Shown: positions 34,382-43,883, numbered from the stretch's first letter. The stretch: DNA of 62,888 nt from Rhizobium sp. (GCA_003527225.1 DPXQ01000019.1:1-62888); one strand, 5' to 3'. Made by a program: numbers and translations. Notes: a model not told the origin generated them from the sequence alone.

Positions 34382-35569
34382 TCAATTCGATATTGCCGCG
34401 TCGTCGCGAACCGGGTTGATACGATCGCCATCGCTGACGAACGCGCCGGCCTTGGCTACCACCACATCCCCGGCTTTCAGTCCACTTGTGACTTCGATAT
34501 AGGCGCCATCCTGAATGCCCGTCTCAATCGTTACCTTCTTGACCACGTTTTCGCTCACGAGACGGGTCGTGGTGCCATCCTTGCCGGTGGTGATGGCGGA
34601 GAGCGGCAGGGCCAGACCCTCGGCCGTGGCGATCACGATATCGGCCCTGGCAAACATGCCGACCCGAGCTTTGTCGTCTTCATCGATAGCGATATGCACG
34701 GCGCCGAGACGAGTCTGTTCGTCGACGATCGGCGAAATGAGGCGGATCGTACCGCTCAGCTTCGTCGTTCCACCGGCAACGGCGATCTCGGCCTTCTGGC
34801 CGTCGCGCATCCTCAAGATCTCGGTTTCGGAGACATCGGCCACCAGTTCGATCTCGCCGTCGCGGATAAGCGTGAAGAGGGGCTGACCGGCGCCGCTGGC
34901 AATGGCGCCGACCTTGGCGTTGCGCGAGGCGATGAGACCGCCGACAGGGGCCTTGACATCCGTCCGGGCAAGCTTGAGGTCGATGTCGGCCACTTGGCTC
35001 TCGACGACCTTTATATCCGCTTCGGCGATCGCGATCGCCTGCTCTGTGCTTGCGACCTTGGCGCGAGCGCTGGTTGCGGCCGTTTCCGCCTGTTCGACCT
35101 GGGAGTTGGCAAGCGTGCCGGATTTGCCGAGTGTTGCCGCACGCTTGTACTGGCGGTCGGCTTCCGCGGCGCCTGACTGGGCATCGGTCAGCTGGACCTT
35201 GTACTGTGCGAGTGCTGCTTCGGCCTTGGCCTTGGTGGCGGCCAGCTGGCTCTTCTGCAGGAGAAGGCTGTCATCGGCAAGGCGCGCGAGAACGCTGCCA
35301 GCATCGACCCTATCTCCAACATCGGCCCCGAGCGTGCGTATCGACAGGCCCTCGACCTGGGGCTGCACATAGATCTCTTCCACTGCCTTGATCGTACCTG
35401 TCGCCACGACGCGGTCGACGATCGTCCTCGTCTGCACTTCGGTGACGACGATGGATGGCAGAACCTGCTTTGGCTGATTGGCGGTCACGTCTTCGGCTGT
35501 CGCCGAAATCGGCAATAAGGCCATGCTCAGCGCGAACAGGGCAGCCATCGTGTTCGGATTTCGAGCCAT
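34382..35569 (-). CDS. RND efflux periplasmic adaptor (membrane fusion protein)
   Basis: 395 residues with a signal peptide (cleavage near PISATAED), no lipobox. Lipoyl half-motifs (TGTIKAVEEIYVQPQVEGLS and DVKAPVGGLIASRNAKVGAI) flank an alpha-helical hairpin of about 100 residues, followed by the beta-barrel and membrane-proximal domains. It links the RND pump to an outer-membrane channel. No TolC homologue and no regulator gene are next to it. GGAAGGGAC precedes the ATG. Confidence 0.9.
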   Translation of the reverse strand: MARNPNTMAALFALSMALLPISATAEDVTANQPKQVLPSIVVTEVQTRTIVDRVVATGTIKAVEEIYVQPQVEGLSIRTLGADVGDRVDAGSVLARLADDSLLLQKSQLAATKAKAEAALAQYKVQLTDAQSGAAEADRQYKRAATLGKSGTLANSQVEQAETAATSARAKVASTEQAIAIAEADIKVVESQVADIDLKLARTDVKAPVGGLIASRNAKVGAIASGAGQPLFTLIRDGEIELVADVSETEILRMRDGQKAEIAVAGGTTKLSGTIRLISPIVDEQTRLGAVHIAIDEDDKARVGMFARADIVIATAEGLALPLSAITTGKDGTTTRLVSENVVKKVTIETGIQDGAYIEVTSGLKAGDVVVAKAGAFVSDGDRINPVRDDAAISN

Positions 35570-35873
35570 GTGTCCCTTCCGAGGTTACAATTCAACAAAT
35601 TCTATATTCAATATATATTTGGGTTGACCGTGGAGAAGCGTGGCACCCCATCCGCGATTTCGCGGATGCCGGTATATCTTCTTTATTCCCGATCGACAAT
35701 TCTATCCTTAACTGGATGCGAGCAAAACAAGTGGGTGGCATCAGGCCCAAGTGCAAGGCCGGTGTGGTGATAAAATTGTACTGAAGTTCTATCCTGCTGC
35801 GGCGCACAAATCAATGTTTCAAGTACCGGTGGTTGCTGAAATTTCACGTAGGGATAACGATTCACGGTTGTGG
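35570..35873. other. Non-coding interval with a dyad at 35649-35668
   Basis: The gap between the pump operon and the importer terminator. It is AT-rich near 35590-35620 (promoter-like for the pump) and holds CATCCGCG/CGCGGATG (35649-35656 and 35661-35668, loop ATTT), 80-100 nt upstream of the adaptor start. It could be a hairpin or an operator. No gene is evident. Confidence 0.45.
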
Positions 35874-35906
35874 AAAGAAAGACGCACGGGCCAGGGCCCG
35901 TGCGTC
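35874..35906 (-). terminator. Rho-independent terminator of the pyrimidine-type importer operon
   Basis: On the minus strand GACGCACGGGCC and GGCCCGTGCGTC form a 12-bp perfect stem (35906-35895 with 35892-35881) with a 2-nt centre and TTTCTTTC after it. It ends the four-gene ABC operon. Confidence 0.93.
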
Positions 35907-35937
35907 GCAGAAGGCGGTATTCCGTGGAACGACGCGC

Positions 35938-36930
35938 CTATTTCAGCGCTTCGTCGGTGATCGCGTGTGTAAAGGCGCCGGTCGGCTCCTTGGTGATGAC
36001 CGGGTCGGAACCGCCGCCAAGCAGGGTTGCTACCGTGCGCTTGTAGTCGGCCTCGTCGAGCGCGCCGTTGGAGCCGGCGGTCAGCTTGGCGACTTCGCCC
36101 ATCATGCGCTTCTGGTGGGTTTCGGTCTGGGCGCCGGAGGCATCGTTTTCAAGAACGATACCGGCTGCGTCATCCGGGTTCTGCTCGGCCCACTTCCAGC
36201 CCTTCATCGAAGCGCGAACGAACTTGACCATCTTTTCCTTGAAGGCCGGATCCTTGAGTTTGTCCTCAAGAACATAGAGACCGTCTTCGAGGGTTGCGAC
36301 CCCTTCCTTTTCATACTGGAACGTGACGAGGTCTTCAGCCTTGATGCCGGCGTCGATGACCTGCCAGTATTCGTTGTAGGTCATGGTCGAGATGCAGGCT
36401 GCCTGCTTCTGCAGAAGCGGGTCGACGTTGAAGCCCTGCTTGAGGACAGTCACGCCTTCCGCGCCGCCATCGGTCGGGATCTTCAGATGCGCCATCCAGG
36501 ACAGGAAGGGGTACTCGTTGCCGAAGAACCAGACGCCGAGCGTCTTGCCCTTGAAGTCTTCCGGCTTGGTGATGCCGGTTTCCTTGAGGCAGGTCAGCAT
36601 CATGCCCGACGACTTGAATGGCTGGGCGATGTTGACGAGGGGCACGCCCTTTTCTCGCGTGGCGAGAGCCGAGGGCATCCAGTCGACGATGACGTCGGCG
36701 CCGCCGCCAACCAGAACCTGCGGCGGGGCGATGTCCGGGCCGCCCGGCTTGATTTCGACGTCAAGGCCTTCCGCTTCGTAGAAGCCCTTGTCCTTGGCGA
36801 CGTAGTAGCCCGCGAACTGGGCCTGGGTGACCCATTTCAGTTGAAGGGTCACCTTGTCGGCGGCGGCCGCCTGCATGGCCACCAGCGACACGGCGCCAGC
36901 GAGCAGCAGGGATGCGAGTTTCAATTTCAT
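35938..36930 (-). CDS. NMT1/THI5-like periplasmic binding protein of an ABC importer
   Basis: 330 residues with a signal peptide (cleavage near MQAAAADK). The motif LKWVTQAQFAGYYVAKDKGF is the NMT1/THI5 hallmark (proteins that bind thiamine-precursor pyrimidines, riboflavin, hydantoins and similar rings). The sequence PGGPDIAPPQVLVGGGADV continues the ligand site. Its genome position beside dihydropyrimidinase and a RutR-like repressor suggests a pyrimidine or hydantoin ligand; this is inference. AGGGAACAG precedes the ATG. Confidence 0.88.
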   Translation of the reverse strand: MKLKLASLLLAGAVSLVAMQAAAADKVTLQLKWVTQAQFAGYYVAKDKGFYEAEGLDVEIKPGGPDIAPPQVLVGGGADVIVDWMPSALATREKGVPLVNIAQPFKSSGMMLTCLKETGITKPEDFKGKTLGVWFFGNEYPFLSWMAHLKIPTDGGAEGVTVLKQGFNVDPLLQKQAACISTMTYNEYWQVIDAGIKAEDLVTFQYEKEGVATLEDGLYVLEDKLKDPAFKEKMVKFVRASMKGWKWAEQNPDDAAGIVLENDASGAQTETHQKRMMGEVAKLTAGSNGALDEADYKRTVATLLGGGSDPVITKEPTGAFTHAITDEALK

Positions 36931-36951
36931 TTTCTGTTCCCTCTTCTTTAT

Positions 36952-37821
36952 TTATGCCTGTCCACCACGGACAGACGGATGCCAGAAGGTGACGGCGCGC
37001 TCAGCGAGCGCCACCACCCCATAAAAGATCGAACCGGCGAGCGCGGCAACCGCAATCTCGGCCCAGACCATGTCGACATTGCTGCGCCCCACTTCCGTGG
37101 AAATCCGGAACCCCATGCCGACGATCGGGGTGCCGAAAAACTCTGCCACGATGGCGCCGATCAGCGCCAGCGTGGAATTGATCTTCAAGGCATTGAATAT
37201 GAATGGCCAGGCGGCAGGCAGGCGCAACTTGGTGAGCGTCTGCCACCAGTTGGCGGCATAGGTGCGCATGAGATCGCGCTCCATATGGCTCGCGGCAGAA
37301 AGGCCCTGCACGGTGTTCACCAGCATCGGGAAGAAGGTCATGATGACGACGACCGCAACCTTGGACTGCCAGTCGAAGCCGAACCACATGACCATGATCG
37401 GCGCGATGCCGACGACGGGAAGCGCGGAGACGAAATTGCCGATCGGCAGCAATCCCCTCTGCAGGAAGGGCGAACGATCGACCAGGATCGCGACCAGGAA
37501 GCCCAGGCCGCAGCCGAATACATAGCCCGTGAGCACCGATTTCAGGAAGGTCTGGCGGAAATCGGCCCATAGCGTCGGGACCGAATGTATGAGCCGGGTC
37601 CAGATCATCGAGGGGGCGGGGAGCAGGATCGAGGGAATATTGAAACCGTGCACGACGCATTCCCAGATGACCAGCAGGGTTATCCCGAAGATAAGGGGAA
37701 CCGCGATGTTGGCCGTTCGCCGCGCGCTGGAGTTGGCAAAGCGCTGGCGGACGAGCCATTCGTTGAAAGCCCAGGCGGCAAGCCAGAAGACGAGGGCGAA
37801 GATCAGGTAGCCGCTGTTCAT
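36952..37821 (-). CDS. ABC transporter permease (BPD-type), second of two
   Basis: 289 residues with six or seven membrane helices. The coupling motif EAA-like stretch is ANWWQTLTKLRLPAAWPFIF, preceded by MVNTVQGLSAASHMERDLM. An N-terminal extra helix is present. It overlaps the end of the other permease gene by 4 nt (ATGA) and belongs to the four-gene importer operon. Confidence 0.9.
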   Translation of the reverse strand: MNSGYLIFALVFWLAAWAFNEWLVRQRFANSSARRTANIAVPLIFGITLLVIWECVVHGFNIPSILLPAPSMIWTRLIHSVPTLWADFRQTFLKSVLTGYVFGCGLGFLVAILVDRSPFLQRGLLPIGNFVSALPVVGIAPIMVMWFGFDWQSKVAVVVIMTFFPMLVNTVQGLSAASHMERDLMRTYAANWWQTLTKLRLPAAWPFIFNALKINSTLALIGAIVAEFFGTPIVGMGFRISTEVGRSNVDMVWAEIAVAALAGSIFYGVVALAERAVTFWHPSVRGGQA

Positions 37822-38702
37822 GGCTTTTCTCCCATGCGCTTGAGGACTGCGGAATGGGCAAGGCCGATGACCGAAACCAGAATGGCGGCAAGGCCGGCAG
37901 CCATGAACAGGGCGGCCCAGATCTGGATCGTCTGGCCGTAGTATGAGCCCGAGAGCAGCCGCGCGCCAAGGCCCGCCACCGCTCCGGTCGGCAATTCTCC
38001 GACGATGGCGCCGACGAGCGAGATGGCGATCGCGACCTTCAGCGAAGTGAAGAGATAGGGCATCGAGGCCGGCCAGCGCAGCTTCCAGAAAATCTGGCTG
38101 GGGCTGGCGTTGTAGGTGTGCATGAGGTCGAGAAGTATGGTGTCGGGGCTGCGCAAGCCCTTCACCATGCCGACGACGATCGGGAAGAAGCTCAGGTATG
38201 TGGAGATCAGGGCCTTGGGCAGGACGCCGCCGATGCCGATGGCGTTCAGCACGACGATGATCATCGGCGCCACGGCAAGGATCGGGATCGTCTGGCTGGC
38301 GATCACCCAGGGCATCAGCGAACGATCCATGGCGCGGTTATGAACGATGCCGATGGCCAGCAGGATGCCGAGAAAAGTTCCGATGGCAAAGCCGAGCAGG
38401 GTGGCCGAAAGGGTGATCCAGGCGTGATAGACGAGGCTGCGCTTGGAGGTAATCGCCTTGTTGACCGTGGTATCCCACAATTCCACGGCAATCTGGTGAG
38501 GAGCGGGCAGGACCGGGCGGTCTTGCGCGAAGGTGCGTTCCACCAACTGGCCAAAGGTCACCGGCTCGCCGGCGCGGGCGGCCTGGTCGCGTACGAACGG
38601 CGCGTTCAGGTAGACGACGAAGAGATGCCAGACCACCAGGATCGCCAGGATGACGGTGAGGATCGGGAAGACGCGGTCGCGGAAGAAGGAGGGTGAGGTC
38701 AT
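37818..38702 (-). CDS. ABC transporter permease (BPD-type), first of two
   Basis: 294 residues. Helices surround a periplasmic loop of about 60 residues after the first helix. The coupling motif is YNASPSQIFWKLRWPASMPYL, and the core signature GFAIGTFLGILLAIGIVHNR is typical of the SsuC/TauC-like permeases. GGAGAG precedes the ATG. Two different permeases in one operon suggest a heterodimeric pore. Confidence 0.9.
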   Translation of the reverse strand: MTSPSFFRDRVFPILTVILAILVVWHLFVVYLNAPFVRDQAARAGEPVTFGQLVERTFAQDRPVLPAPHQIAVELWDTTVNKAITSKRSLVYHAWITLSATLLGFAIGTFLGILLAIGIVHNRAMDRSLMPWVIASQTIPILAVAPMIIVVLNAIGIGGVLPKALISTYLSFFPIVVGMVKGLRSPDTILLDLMHTYNASPSQIFWKLRWPASMPYLFTSLKVAIAISLVGAIVGELPTGAVAGLGARLLSGSYYGQTIQIWAALFMAAGLAAILVSVIGLAHSAVLKRMGEKP

Positions 38703-38744
38703 GCACGACTCTCCATCGGACAGATGCGAGATACGGCGATCACA

Positions 38745-39536
38745 CTACTCCTCATAGGAATGCCCCGCTTTCAGGCCCTCGCGGACGCGGTGGGCGATTG
38801 CCAGGAATTCCGGTGTCTCGCGGATGTCGAGCGGGCGCTCCTTGGGCAGCGTCGACTCGATGATGTCGGTGACGCGGCCGGGACGCGGGCTCATCACGAC
38901 GATCTTGGTCGAGAGATAGACTGCTTCCGGGATCGAGTGGGTGACGAAGCAGATTGTCTTGTTCGTGCGCTCCCAGAGCTTCAGGAGCTGTTCGTTGAGG
39001 TGGTCGCGGACGATTTCGTCGAGCGCGCCGAAGGGCTCGTCCATCAAAAGCAGGTCTGCGTCGAAGGCGAGCGCGCGGGCGATCGAGGCGCGCTGCTGCA
39101 TACCGCCCGACAGTTGCCAGGGGAATTTCTTGCCGAAGCCGGTGAGGTTGACGAGGTCGAGTGTCTGGTCGATGCGCTTCTTTTGTTCCTCCTTCGAAAA
39201 GCCCATGATCTCCAGCGGCAGCGCGATGTTCTTTTCGATGGTACGCCAGGGATAGAGCGCGGCGGCCTGGAAGACATAGCCGTAGGAGCGGTCCTTGCGG
39301 GCATTCTCCGGCGTCATACCGTTGACCGTGATCTCGCCGGACGTGTGCTTCTCGAGATCGGCGATGACGCGCAGGAAAGTGGTCTTGCCGCAGCCGGACG
39401 GGCCGATGAAGGAGACGAAATCACCCTTCTGCACGTCGAGGTCGACATTGGAAAGGGCGTGAACCGGCCCGTCTCCGGTCTGGAAGGTGAGACAGAGATC
39501 CTTGGCGGACACGACGGAGAATTCGGAAGCGGTCAT
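38745..39536 (-). CDS. ABC transporter ATP-binding protein of the pyrimidine-type importer
   Basis: About 263 residues, SsuB/TauB-like. Walker A is GPSGCGKT, the signature is LSGGMQQRASIARAL and Walker B is LLLMDEPFGALD; the switch His is in FVTHSIPEA. I chose the ATG at 39536 (MTASEFSVVSAKDL); an ATG at 39560 adds eight residues. Neither has a good ribosome site. It is the first gene of the operon and diverges from the cupin gene. Confidence 0.88.
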   Translation of the reverse strand: MTASEFSVVSAKDLCLTFQTGDGPVHALSNVDLDVQKGDFVSFIGPSGCGKTTFLRVIADLEKHTSGEITVNGMTPENARKDRSYGYVFQAAALYPWRTIEKNIALPLEIMGFSKEEQKKRIDQTLDLVNLTGFGKKFPWQLSGGMQQRASIARALAFDADLLLMDEPFGALDEIVRDHLNEQLLKLWERTNKTICFVTHSIPEAVYLSTKIVVMSPRPGRVTDIIESTLPKERPLDIRETPEFLAIAHRVREGLKAGHSYEE

Positions 39537-39649
39537 CAGGGCGAACCAATCAAATTTCATGCAAATGCTGTCGGCGTCTTGCGTGCTATCATTACTGTGG
39601 CGAGTGTCACGGACATATCAGATCTGTCGGTCAACGGAGGAAAGCGAGA

Positions 39650-40063
39650 ATGGACCTAGCATCGAAACCCACCTGCCGGATCGTTCGGCCCGGCAATACC
39701 TATGACGGCAAGCAGGGCCTGAGTTATTTCGAGGGAATTTCCGCCGAGACGGTGGGGTCGAAGGGCATCTGCATGCATGTGCTCACCATGCCTCCCGGTG
39801 CGCGAGCCAAGGCGCATCTGCACGAGAGCCACGAGACGGCGATCTACTGTCTCTCGGGCTCCGCCCACACCTGGTACGGCGACCGGTTGGAAAATCATGT
39901 CATTCTGCATGCCGGCGAACTCATGTACATCCCCGCCGGGGTGCCGCATCTGCCCGCGAACCTTTCCAGCACGCCGTGCACGGCGGTGATTGCGCGCACC
40001 GATCCCAACGAGCAGGAGAGCGTCGTGCTGTTGCCCGAACTGGACGCGCTGGTCGCGGTGTAG
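39650..40063 (+). CDS. Small cupin-domain protein
   Basis: 137 residues, a single cupin. Metal-binding motif 1 is GARAKAHLHESHETAIYCLSG (split: HLHESHE with the Glu before the turn) and motif 2 is PAGVPHLPAN, so the ligand set His, His, Glu, His is present. The substrate is unknown. It is divergent from the importer operon and flanked by dihydropyrimidinase, so it may act on an intermediate such as a ureido or malonic-semialdehyde compound; this is speculation. GGAGG precedes the ATG. Confidence 0.8.
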   Translation: MDLASKPTCRIVRPGNTYDGKQGLSYFEGISAETVGSKGICMHVLTMPPGARAKAHLHESHETAIYCLSGSAHTWYGDRLENHVILHAGELMYIPAGVPHLPANLSSTPCTAVIARTDPNEQESVVLLPELDALVAV

Positions 40064-40122
40064 CCGGTGGTGCGAGATCGGGCAGAGGAGGGTGGATCGT
40101 GCCGTAAGCGCCATCGCGGGGA

Positions 40123-41577
40123 TCATACGCCCGATGCCGGGATACCTGTGCGCTCGACCTTGCGGGGCGCGACCAGTTCCTTCCAGGTCGAAAGCGCTTT
40201 GTTGACGGCCTGAAAAGGCTCGCGCTTGACGAACTGGCCGTGGCCTTCCTCGGTCTTCACCGTCGTTTCCTCGATCACCACCTTACCGCGCGAGAGCGTG
40301 AAGCGCGGCAGGCCGGTCACCTGCTTGCCCTCGAAGACGTTGTAGTCGATCGCCGACTGCTGGCTCTTGGCCGAGATGGTCTTCGAGCGCTTCGGATCCC
40401 AGACGACGAGGTCGGCATCCGCACCGACGAGAACGGCACCCTTCTTTGGGTATATGTTCAGAATCTTGGCGATGTTGGTCGAGGTGACGGCGACGAATTC
40501 GTTCATCGTCAGGCGCCCGGTCGCAACCCCATAGGTCCATAACATAGGCATGCGGTCTTCGAGCCCGCCGGTGCCGTTAGGGATCTGGGCAAAGTTGCCG
40601 ACGCCGGAACGCTTCTGCTCGGTGGTGAAGGCGCAGTGGTCGGTGGCGACGACCGAGAGCGAGCCAGACTGCAGGCCGGCCCAGAGTGAATCCTGGTGTT
40701 GCTTGTTGCGGAAGGGCGGTGACATGACGCGGCGGGCGGCGTGGTCCCAGTCCTTGTTGAAATATTCGCTCTCGTCGAGGGTGAGGTGCTGGATCAGCGG
40801 CTCGCCATAGACGCGCATGCCTTTCTGCCGGGCGCGGCGGATCGCTTCATGGGCCTGTTCGCAGGAGGTGTGCACGACATAGAGCGGCACGCCCGCCATG
40901 TCGGCCAGCATGATGGCGCGGTTGGTGGCCTCGCCTTCGACTTCGGCCGGCCGCGAATAGGCGTGCGCCTCGGGGCCGTTATTGCCTTCGGCGAGCAGCT
41001 TGGCGGTCATCGCCGCCACCACGTCGCCATTCTCGGCGTGGACGAGCGGAAGCGCGCCGAGTTCGGCGCAGCGCGAGAAGGAGGCGAACATCTCGTCGTC
41101 ATTCACCATCAGCGCGCCCTTGTAGGCCATGAAGTGCTTGAAGGTGTTGATGCCCTTGTCCTGAACCACGGTCTTCATCTCGTCGAAAACGCGCTCATTC
41201 CAACCGGTGATGGCCATGTGGAAGGAGTAGTCGGCATTGGCGCGCGAGGTCTTGTTGTGCCACATCTGAAGGGCATCGAGCAGCGACTGGTCGGGGGCGG
41301 GCAGGCAGAAGTCGACCACCATGGTTGTGCCGCCGGCCAGGCCCGCACGCGTGCCGCTTTCGAAATCGTCGGCGGAATAGGTGCCCATGAAGGGCATTTC
41401 GAGATGCACATGCGGGTCGATGCCGCCCGGCATGACGTAGCAGCCGGCGGCATCCAGCACCGTGTCGCCGGTGAGGTTCGGACCGATCTCGACTATCAGG
41501 CCGCCCTCGATCTTGACGTCGGCCTTGTAGGTGAGGTCGGCGGTGACGATGGTTCCGCTCTTGATGACTGTGCTCAT
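40123..41577 (-). CDS. hydA: Dihydropyrimidinase (D-hydantoinase)
   Basis: 484 residues, amidohydrolase superfamily. It opens dihydrouracil or dihydrothymine to N-carbamoyl-beta-amino acids. Metal ligands are HVH in GGIDPHVHLEMP, the carbamylated Lys in FMAYKGALMV, the His in PLVHAENGD and VVHTSCEQA, and the Asp in VVATDHCAF. The protein is of the family's standard length. GGGAACCGGGACC precedes the ATG. It is 95 nt downstream of the beta-ureidopropionase gene, probably in the same transcript. Confidence 0.94.
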   Translation of the reverse strand: MSTVIKSGTIVTADLTYKADVKIEGGLIVEIGPNLTGDTVLDAAGCYVMPGGIDPHVHLEMPFMGTYSADDFESGTRAGLAGGTTMVVDFCLPAPDQSLLDALQMWHNKTSRANADYSFHMAITGWNERVFDEMKTVVQDKGINTFKHFMAYKGALMVNDDEMFASFSRCAELGALPLVHAENGDVVAAMTAKLLAEGNNGPEAHAYSRPAEVEGEATNRAIMLADMAGVPLYVVHTSCEQAHEAIRRARQKGMRVYGEPLIQHLTLDESEYFNKDWDHAARRVMSPPFRNKQHQDSLWAGLQSGSLSVVATDHCAFTTEQKRSGVGNFAQIPNGTGGLEDRMPMLWTYGVATGRLTMNEFVAVTSTNIAKILNIYPKKGAVLVGADADLVVWDPKRSKTISAKSQQSAIDYNVFEGKQVTGLPRFTLSRGKVVIEETTVKTEEGHGQFVKREPFQAVNKALSTWKELVAPRKVERTGIPASGV

Positions 41578-41672
41578 TGGTCCCGGTTCCCCATTTTGTC
41601 TTTTGGACTGGACCGTCGGCCTTCTGTCTGCCGGCGGACCAGAATTCGCGGCTTCGCAACTGGAAGCTGAGC

Positions 41673-42926
41673 CTATCCGATGATCTCCGCCGTCTCCAGC
41701 ACCGCATGAAACAGCACGTCAGCGCCGGCGGTTGCCCATTCCTTGGAGATGTCTTCCGCCTCGTTGTGGCTGAGGCCGCCGACGCAGGGGCACATCACCA
41801 TGGTTGCGGGCGCCACCTTGGCGGCCCAGCAGGCATCGTGGCCAGCGCCGGAGATCAGGTTCATGTGGCTGTAGCCGAGCCGTTCGGCCGCATTGCGGAC
41901 GCTTTCGACGAGCTTCGGATCGAAGGTGACCGGGTCGAAATGGCCGACAGCCTCGATCGAACAGCCGACGCCGAGCGCTTCGCAGATCGTGGCTGCCTCC
42001 TCCTCGATCCTGGCGCGCATGCGATCGAGCTTTTCCTGGCTGGGGGTGCGAATGTCGACGGTGAAGACTACCTTGCCGGGCAGCACGTTGCGCGAATTGG
42101 GAGAGAAGAACATCTGCCCGACGCCGCCGACCGCGCCCGGCTGTTCTGCCATGGCGACACTCTGCACCATTTCCAGGATCCGCGACATGGCAAGGCCGGC
42201 ATTGACGCGCATGTTCATCGGCGTCGAGCCGGTATGCGCCTCGCGGCCGGTCAGCGTGAATTCCAGCCACCACAAGCCCTGGCAGTGGGTCACGACGCCG
42301 ATATCCTTGCCTTCTGCCTCGAGGACCGGCCCCTGCTCGATATGGAGTTCGAAATAGGCGTGCATCTTTCGGGCGCCGACATCCTCATCGCCCTGCCAGC
42401 CGATCCGCTTCAGTTCGTCGCCGAAGGACTTTCCATCCGGGTCCTTGCGGTCATAGGCATAATCGAGCGTGTGAACGCCGGCGAATACGCCGGACGCAAG
42501 CATGGCCGGCGCGAAGCGGGCGCCTTCCTCGTTGGTCCAGTTGGTAACGACGATCGGATGCTTCGTCTTGATGCCGAGGTCATTCATCGAGCGCACGACT
42601 TCGAGCGCGCCGAGGACGCCGAGCACGCCGTCATACTTGCCGCCCGTCGGCTGGGTATCGAGATGAGAGCCGACATAGACGGGAAGCGCGTCCGGATCGG
42701 TGCCTGCGCGGGTCGCGAACATGGTGCCCATCTTGTCGATGCCCATGGTCATGCCTGCGTCGTCGCACCACTTCTTGAAGAGTGCGCGGCCCCTGGCGTC
42801 GTCGTCGGTCAGCGTCTGGCGATTATTGCCACCGGCGATGCCGGGGCCGATCTTCGCCATCTCCATGAGTGAATCCCATAGGCGATCACCATTGATGCGC
42901 AAATTCTCGCCGGGTGCAGCCGTCAT
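41673..42926 (-). CDS. Beta-ureidopropionase / N-carbamoyl amino acid amidohydrolase (M20 family)
   Basis: 417 residues, zinc-dependent. It would hydrolyse N-carbamoyl-beta-alanine to beta-alanine, CO2 and ammonia. Metal ligands are the His and Asp of GSHLDTQPTGGKYDG, the Glu pair of NWTNEEGARFAPAM, the His of YFELHIEQGPVLE and the His of LISGAGHDACW. The family also includes allantoate and N-carbamoyl-L-amino acid amidohydrolases, so substrate choice rests on the dihydropyrimidinase next door. It diverges from the RutR-like gene. Confidence 0.92.
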   Translation of the reverse strand: MTAAPGENLRINGDRLWDSLMEMAKIGPGIAGGNNRQTLTDDDARGRALFKKWCDDAGMTMGIDKMGTMFATRAGTDPDALPVYVGSHLDTQPTGGKYDGVLGVLGALEVVRSMNDLGIKTKHPIVVTNWTNEEGARFAPAMLASGVFAGVHTLDYAYDRKDPDGKSFGDELKRIGWQGDEDVGARKMHAYFELHIEQGPVLEAEGKDIGVVTHCQGLWWLEFTLTGREAHTGSTPMNMRVNAGLAMSRILEMVQSVAMAEQPGAVGGVGQMFFSPNSRNVLPGKVVFTVDIRTPSQEKLDRMRARIEEEAATICEALGVGCSIEAVGHFDPVTFDPKLVESVRNAAERLGYSHMNLISGAGHDACWAAKVAPATMVMCPCVGGLSHNEAEDISKEWATAGADVLFHAVLETAEIIG

Positions 42927-43065
42927 TCCAAAGTCCTCACCTGTTCTTCAACGGGTCATGCAAGTCGCATGCCCTCTTTGTTCCCCGGGTCGCCAGCAGC
43001 CTTGTGTTGTGCTTTTTCTGGACTGCCATATCCCCCGTTGCCTTTAGGGGACAACTGACGGATAA

Positions 43066-43082
43066 TTTGACCGATTGGTAAA
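43066..43082. promoter_or_regulatory. RutR-type operator between beta-ureidopropionase and rutR-like genes
   Basis: TTTGACCGATTGGTAAA. Against the E. coli RutR consensus TTGACCA-N2-TGGTCAA it matches 12 of 14 fixed positions. It lies in the 303-nt divergent gap, 140 nt from the hydrolase start and 148 nt from the regulator start. Confidence 0.6.
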
Positions 43083-43229
43083 CATTACAACTTCCATGGC
43101 GGCACTCAAGTCGGAAAACACGAAAAATCACGACAAAATGGCGAGCATCTGCCCAAAAAATCCGCAGCGGAAAATTGTGAGGCAGTGTATGGCCGGAACC
43201 CCATCCGGCAAGGGAGAGCAGGAAGAAAC

Positions 43230-43883
43230 ATGGCGATACCGAGGGCGGCAAAAACCCAGCGGCGGACACGGATACAGGAGGAAAAAGAGGAGGTCATTCT
43301 CGAAGCTGCGCTGGACGTGTTTTCGCTGCGCGGTTTCCGGGGGGCCACCATCGACCAGATCGCCGACGTCGCCGGAATGTCGAAGCCCAATCTGCTCTAT
43401 TATTTCCGCACGAAAGAGGCGATACACCGGACGCTGATCGACCGGGTGCTGGAGAACTGGCTCGAACCGCTCCGTGCTTTCGACGCCGACGGCGATCCCG
43501 AAGAAGAGGTGCGGTCCTATATCCGGCGCAAGCTGGAGATGGCGCGGGACTTCCCGCGCGAGAGCCGCCTTTTCGCCAACGAGATACTGCAGGGCGCGCC
43601 CAACATAGAAGATGTCCTCAAGGGACCGCTGAAGGATCTGGTCGATGAAAAGGCGGAGGTCGTCCGCACCTGGGCGCGTTCGGGCAAGATCTTCTCCTGC
43701 GATCCCTATCATCTGATCTTTTCGATCTGGTCGACCACCCAGCATTACGCCGATTTTGACGTCCAGGTGAGGGCGGTGCTCGGCGAGGGTACGGCATGCG
43801 ACGACCGCTTCGATGCCGCAGCCCGGTTTCTCGAGGAATTCTTCGTGCGCGGGCTCATCCCGAAAGCGGCTGTTCCGGCTTGA
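43230..43883 (+). CDS. rutR: RutR-like TetR-family repressor of pyrimidine catabolism
   Basis: 217 residues. The HTH region is IDQIADVAGMSKPNLLYYF, followed by RTKEAIHRTLIDRVLENWL. The C-terminal domain is close to E. coli RutR: KLEMARDFPRESRLFANEIL, GPLKDLVDEKAEVVRTWARS, and HLIFSIWSTTQHYADFD. RutR binds uracil and then releases DNA. I chose the ATG at 43230, with AGGAAG upstream. It is divergent from the catabolic operon and carries a RutR-type box in front. Confidence 0.88.
   Translation: MAIPRAAKTQRRTRIQEEKEEVILEAALDVFSLRGFRGATIDQIADVAGMSKPNLLYYFRTKEAIHRTLIDRVLENWLEPLRAFDADGDPEEEVRSYIRRKLEMARDFPRESRLFANEILQGAPNIEDVLKGPLKDLVDEKAEVVRTWARSGKIFSCDPYHLIFSIWSTTQHYADFDVQVRAVLGEGTACDDRFDAAARFLEEFFVRGLIPKAAVPA

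Noticed and set aside
33578..35176. Long plus-strand open frames opposite the RND pump and adaptor genes
   Set aside because: They mirror real minus-strand genes in a high-GC genome, lack ribosome sites and have no protein-family character. The same applies to 35833-37572 (plus) and 23785-25332 (minus, opposite ureC).
35624..35630. TTGACCG upstream of the RND adaptor gene as a third RutR-type site
   Set aside because: Only one half-site matches, no partner half is at the right distance, and 7-bp matches occur by chance.
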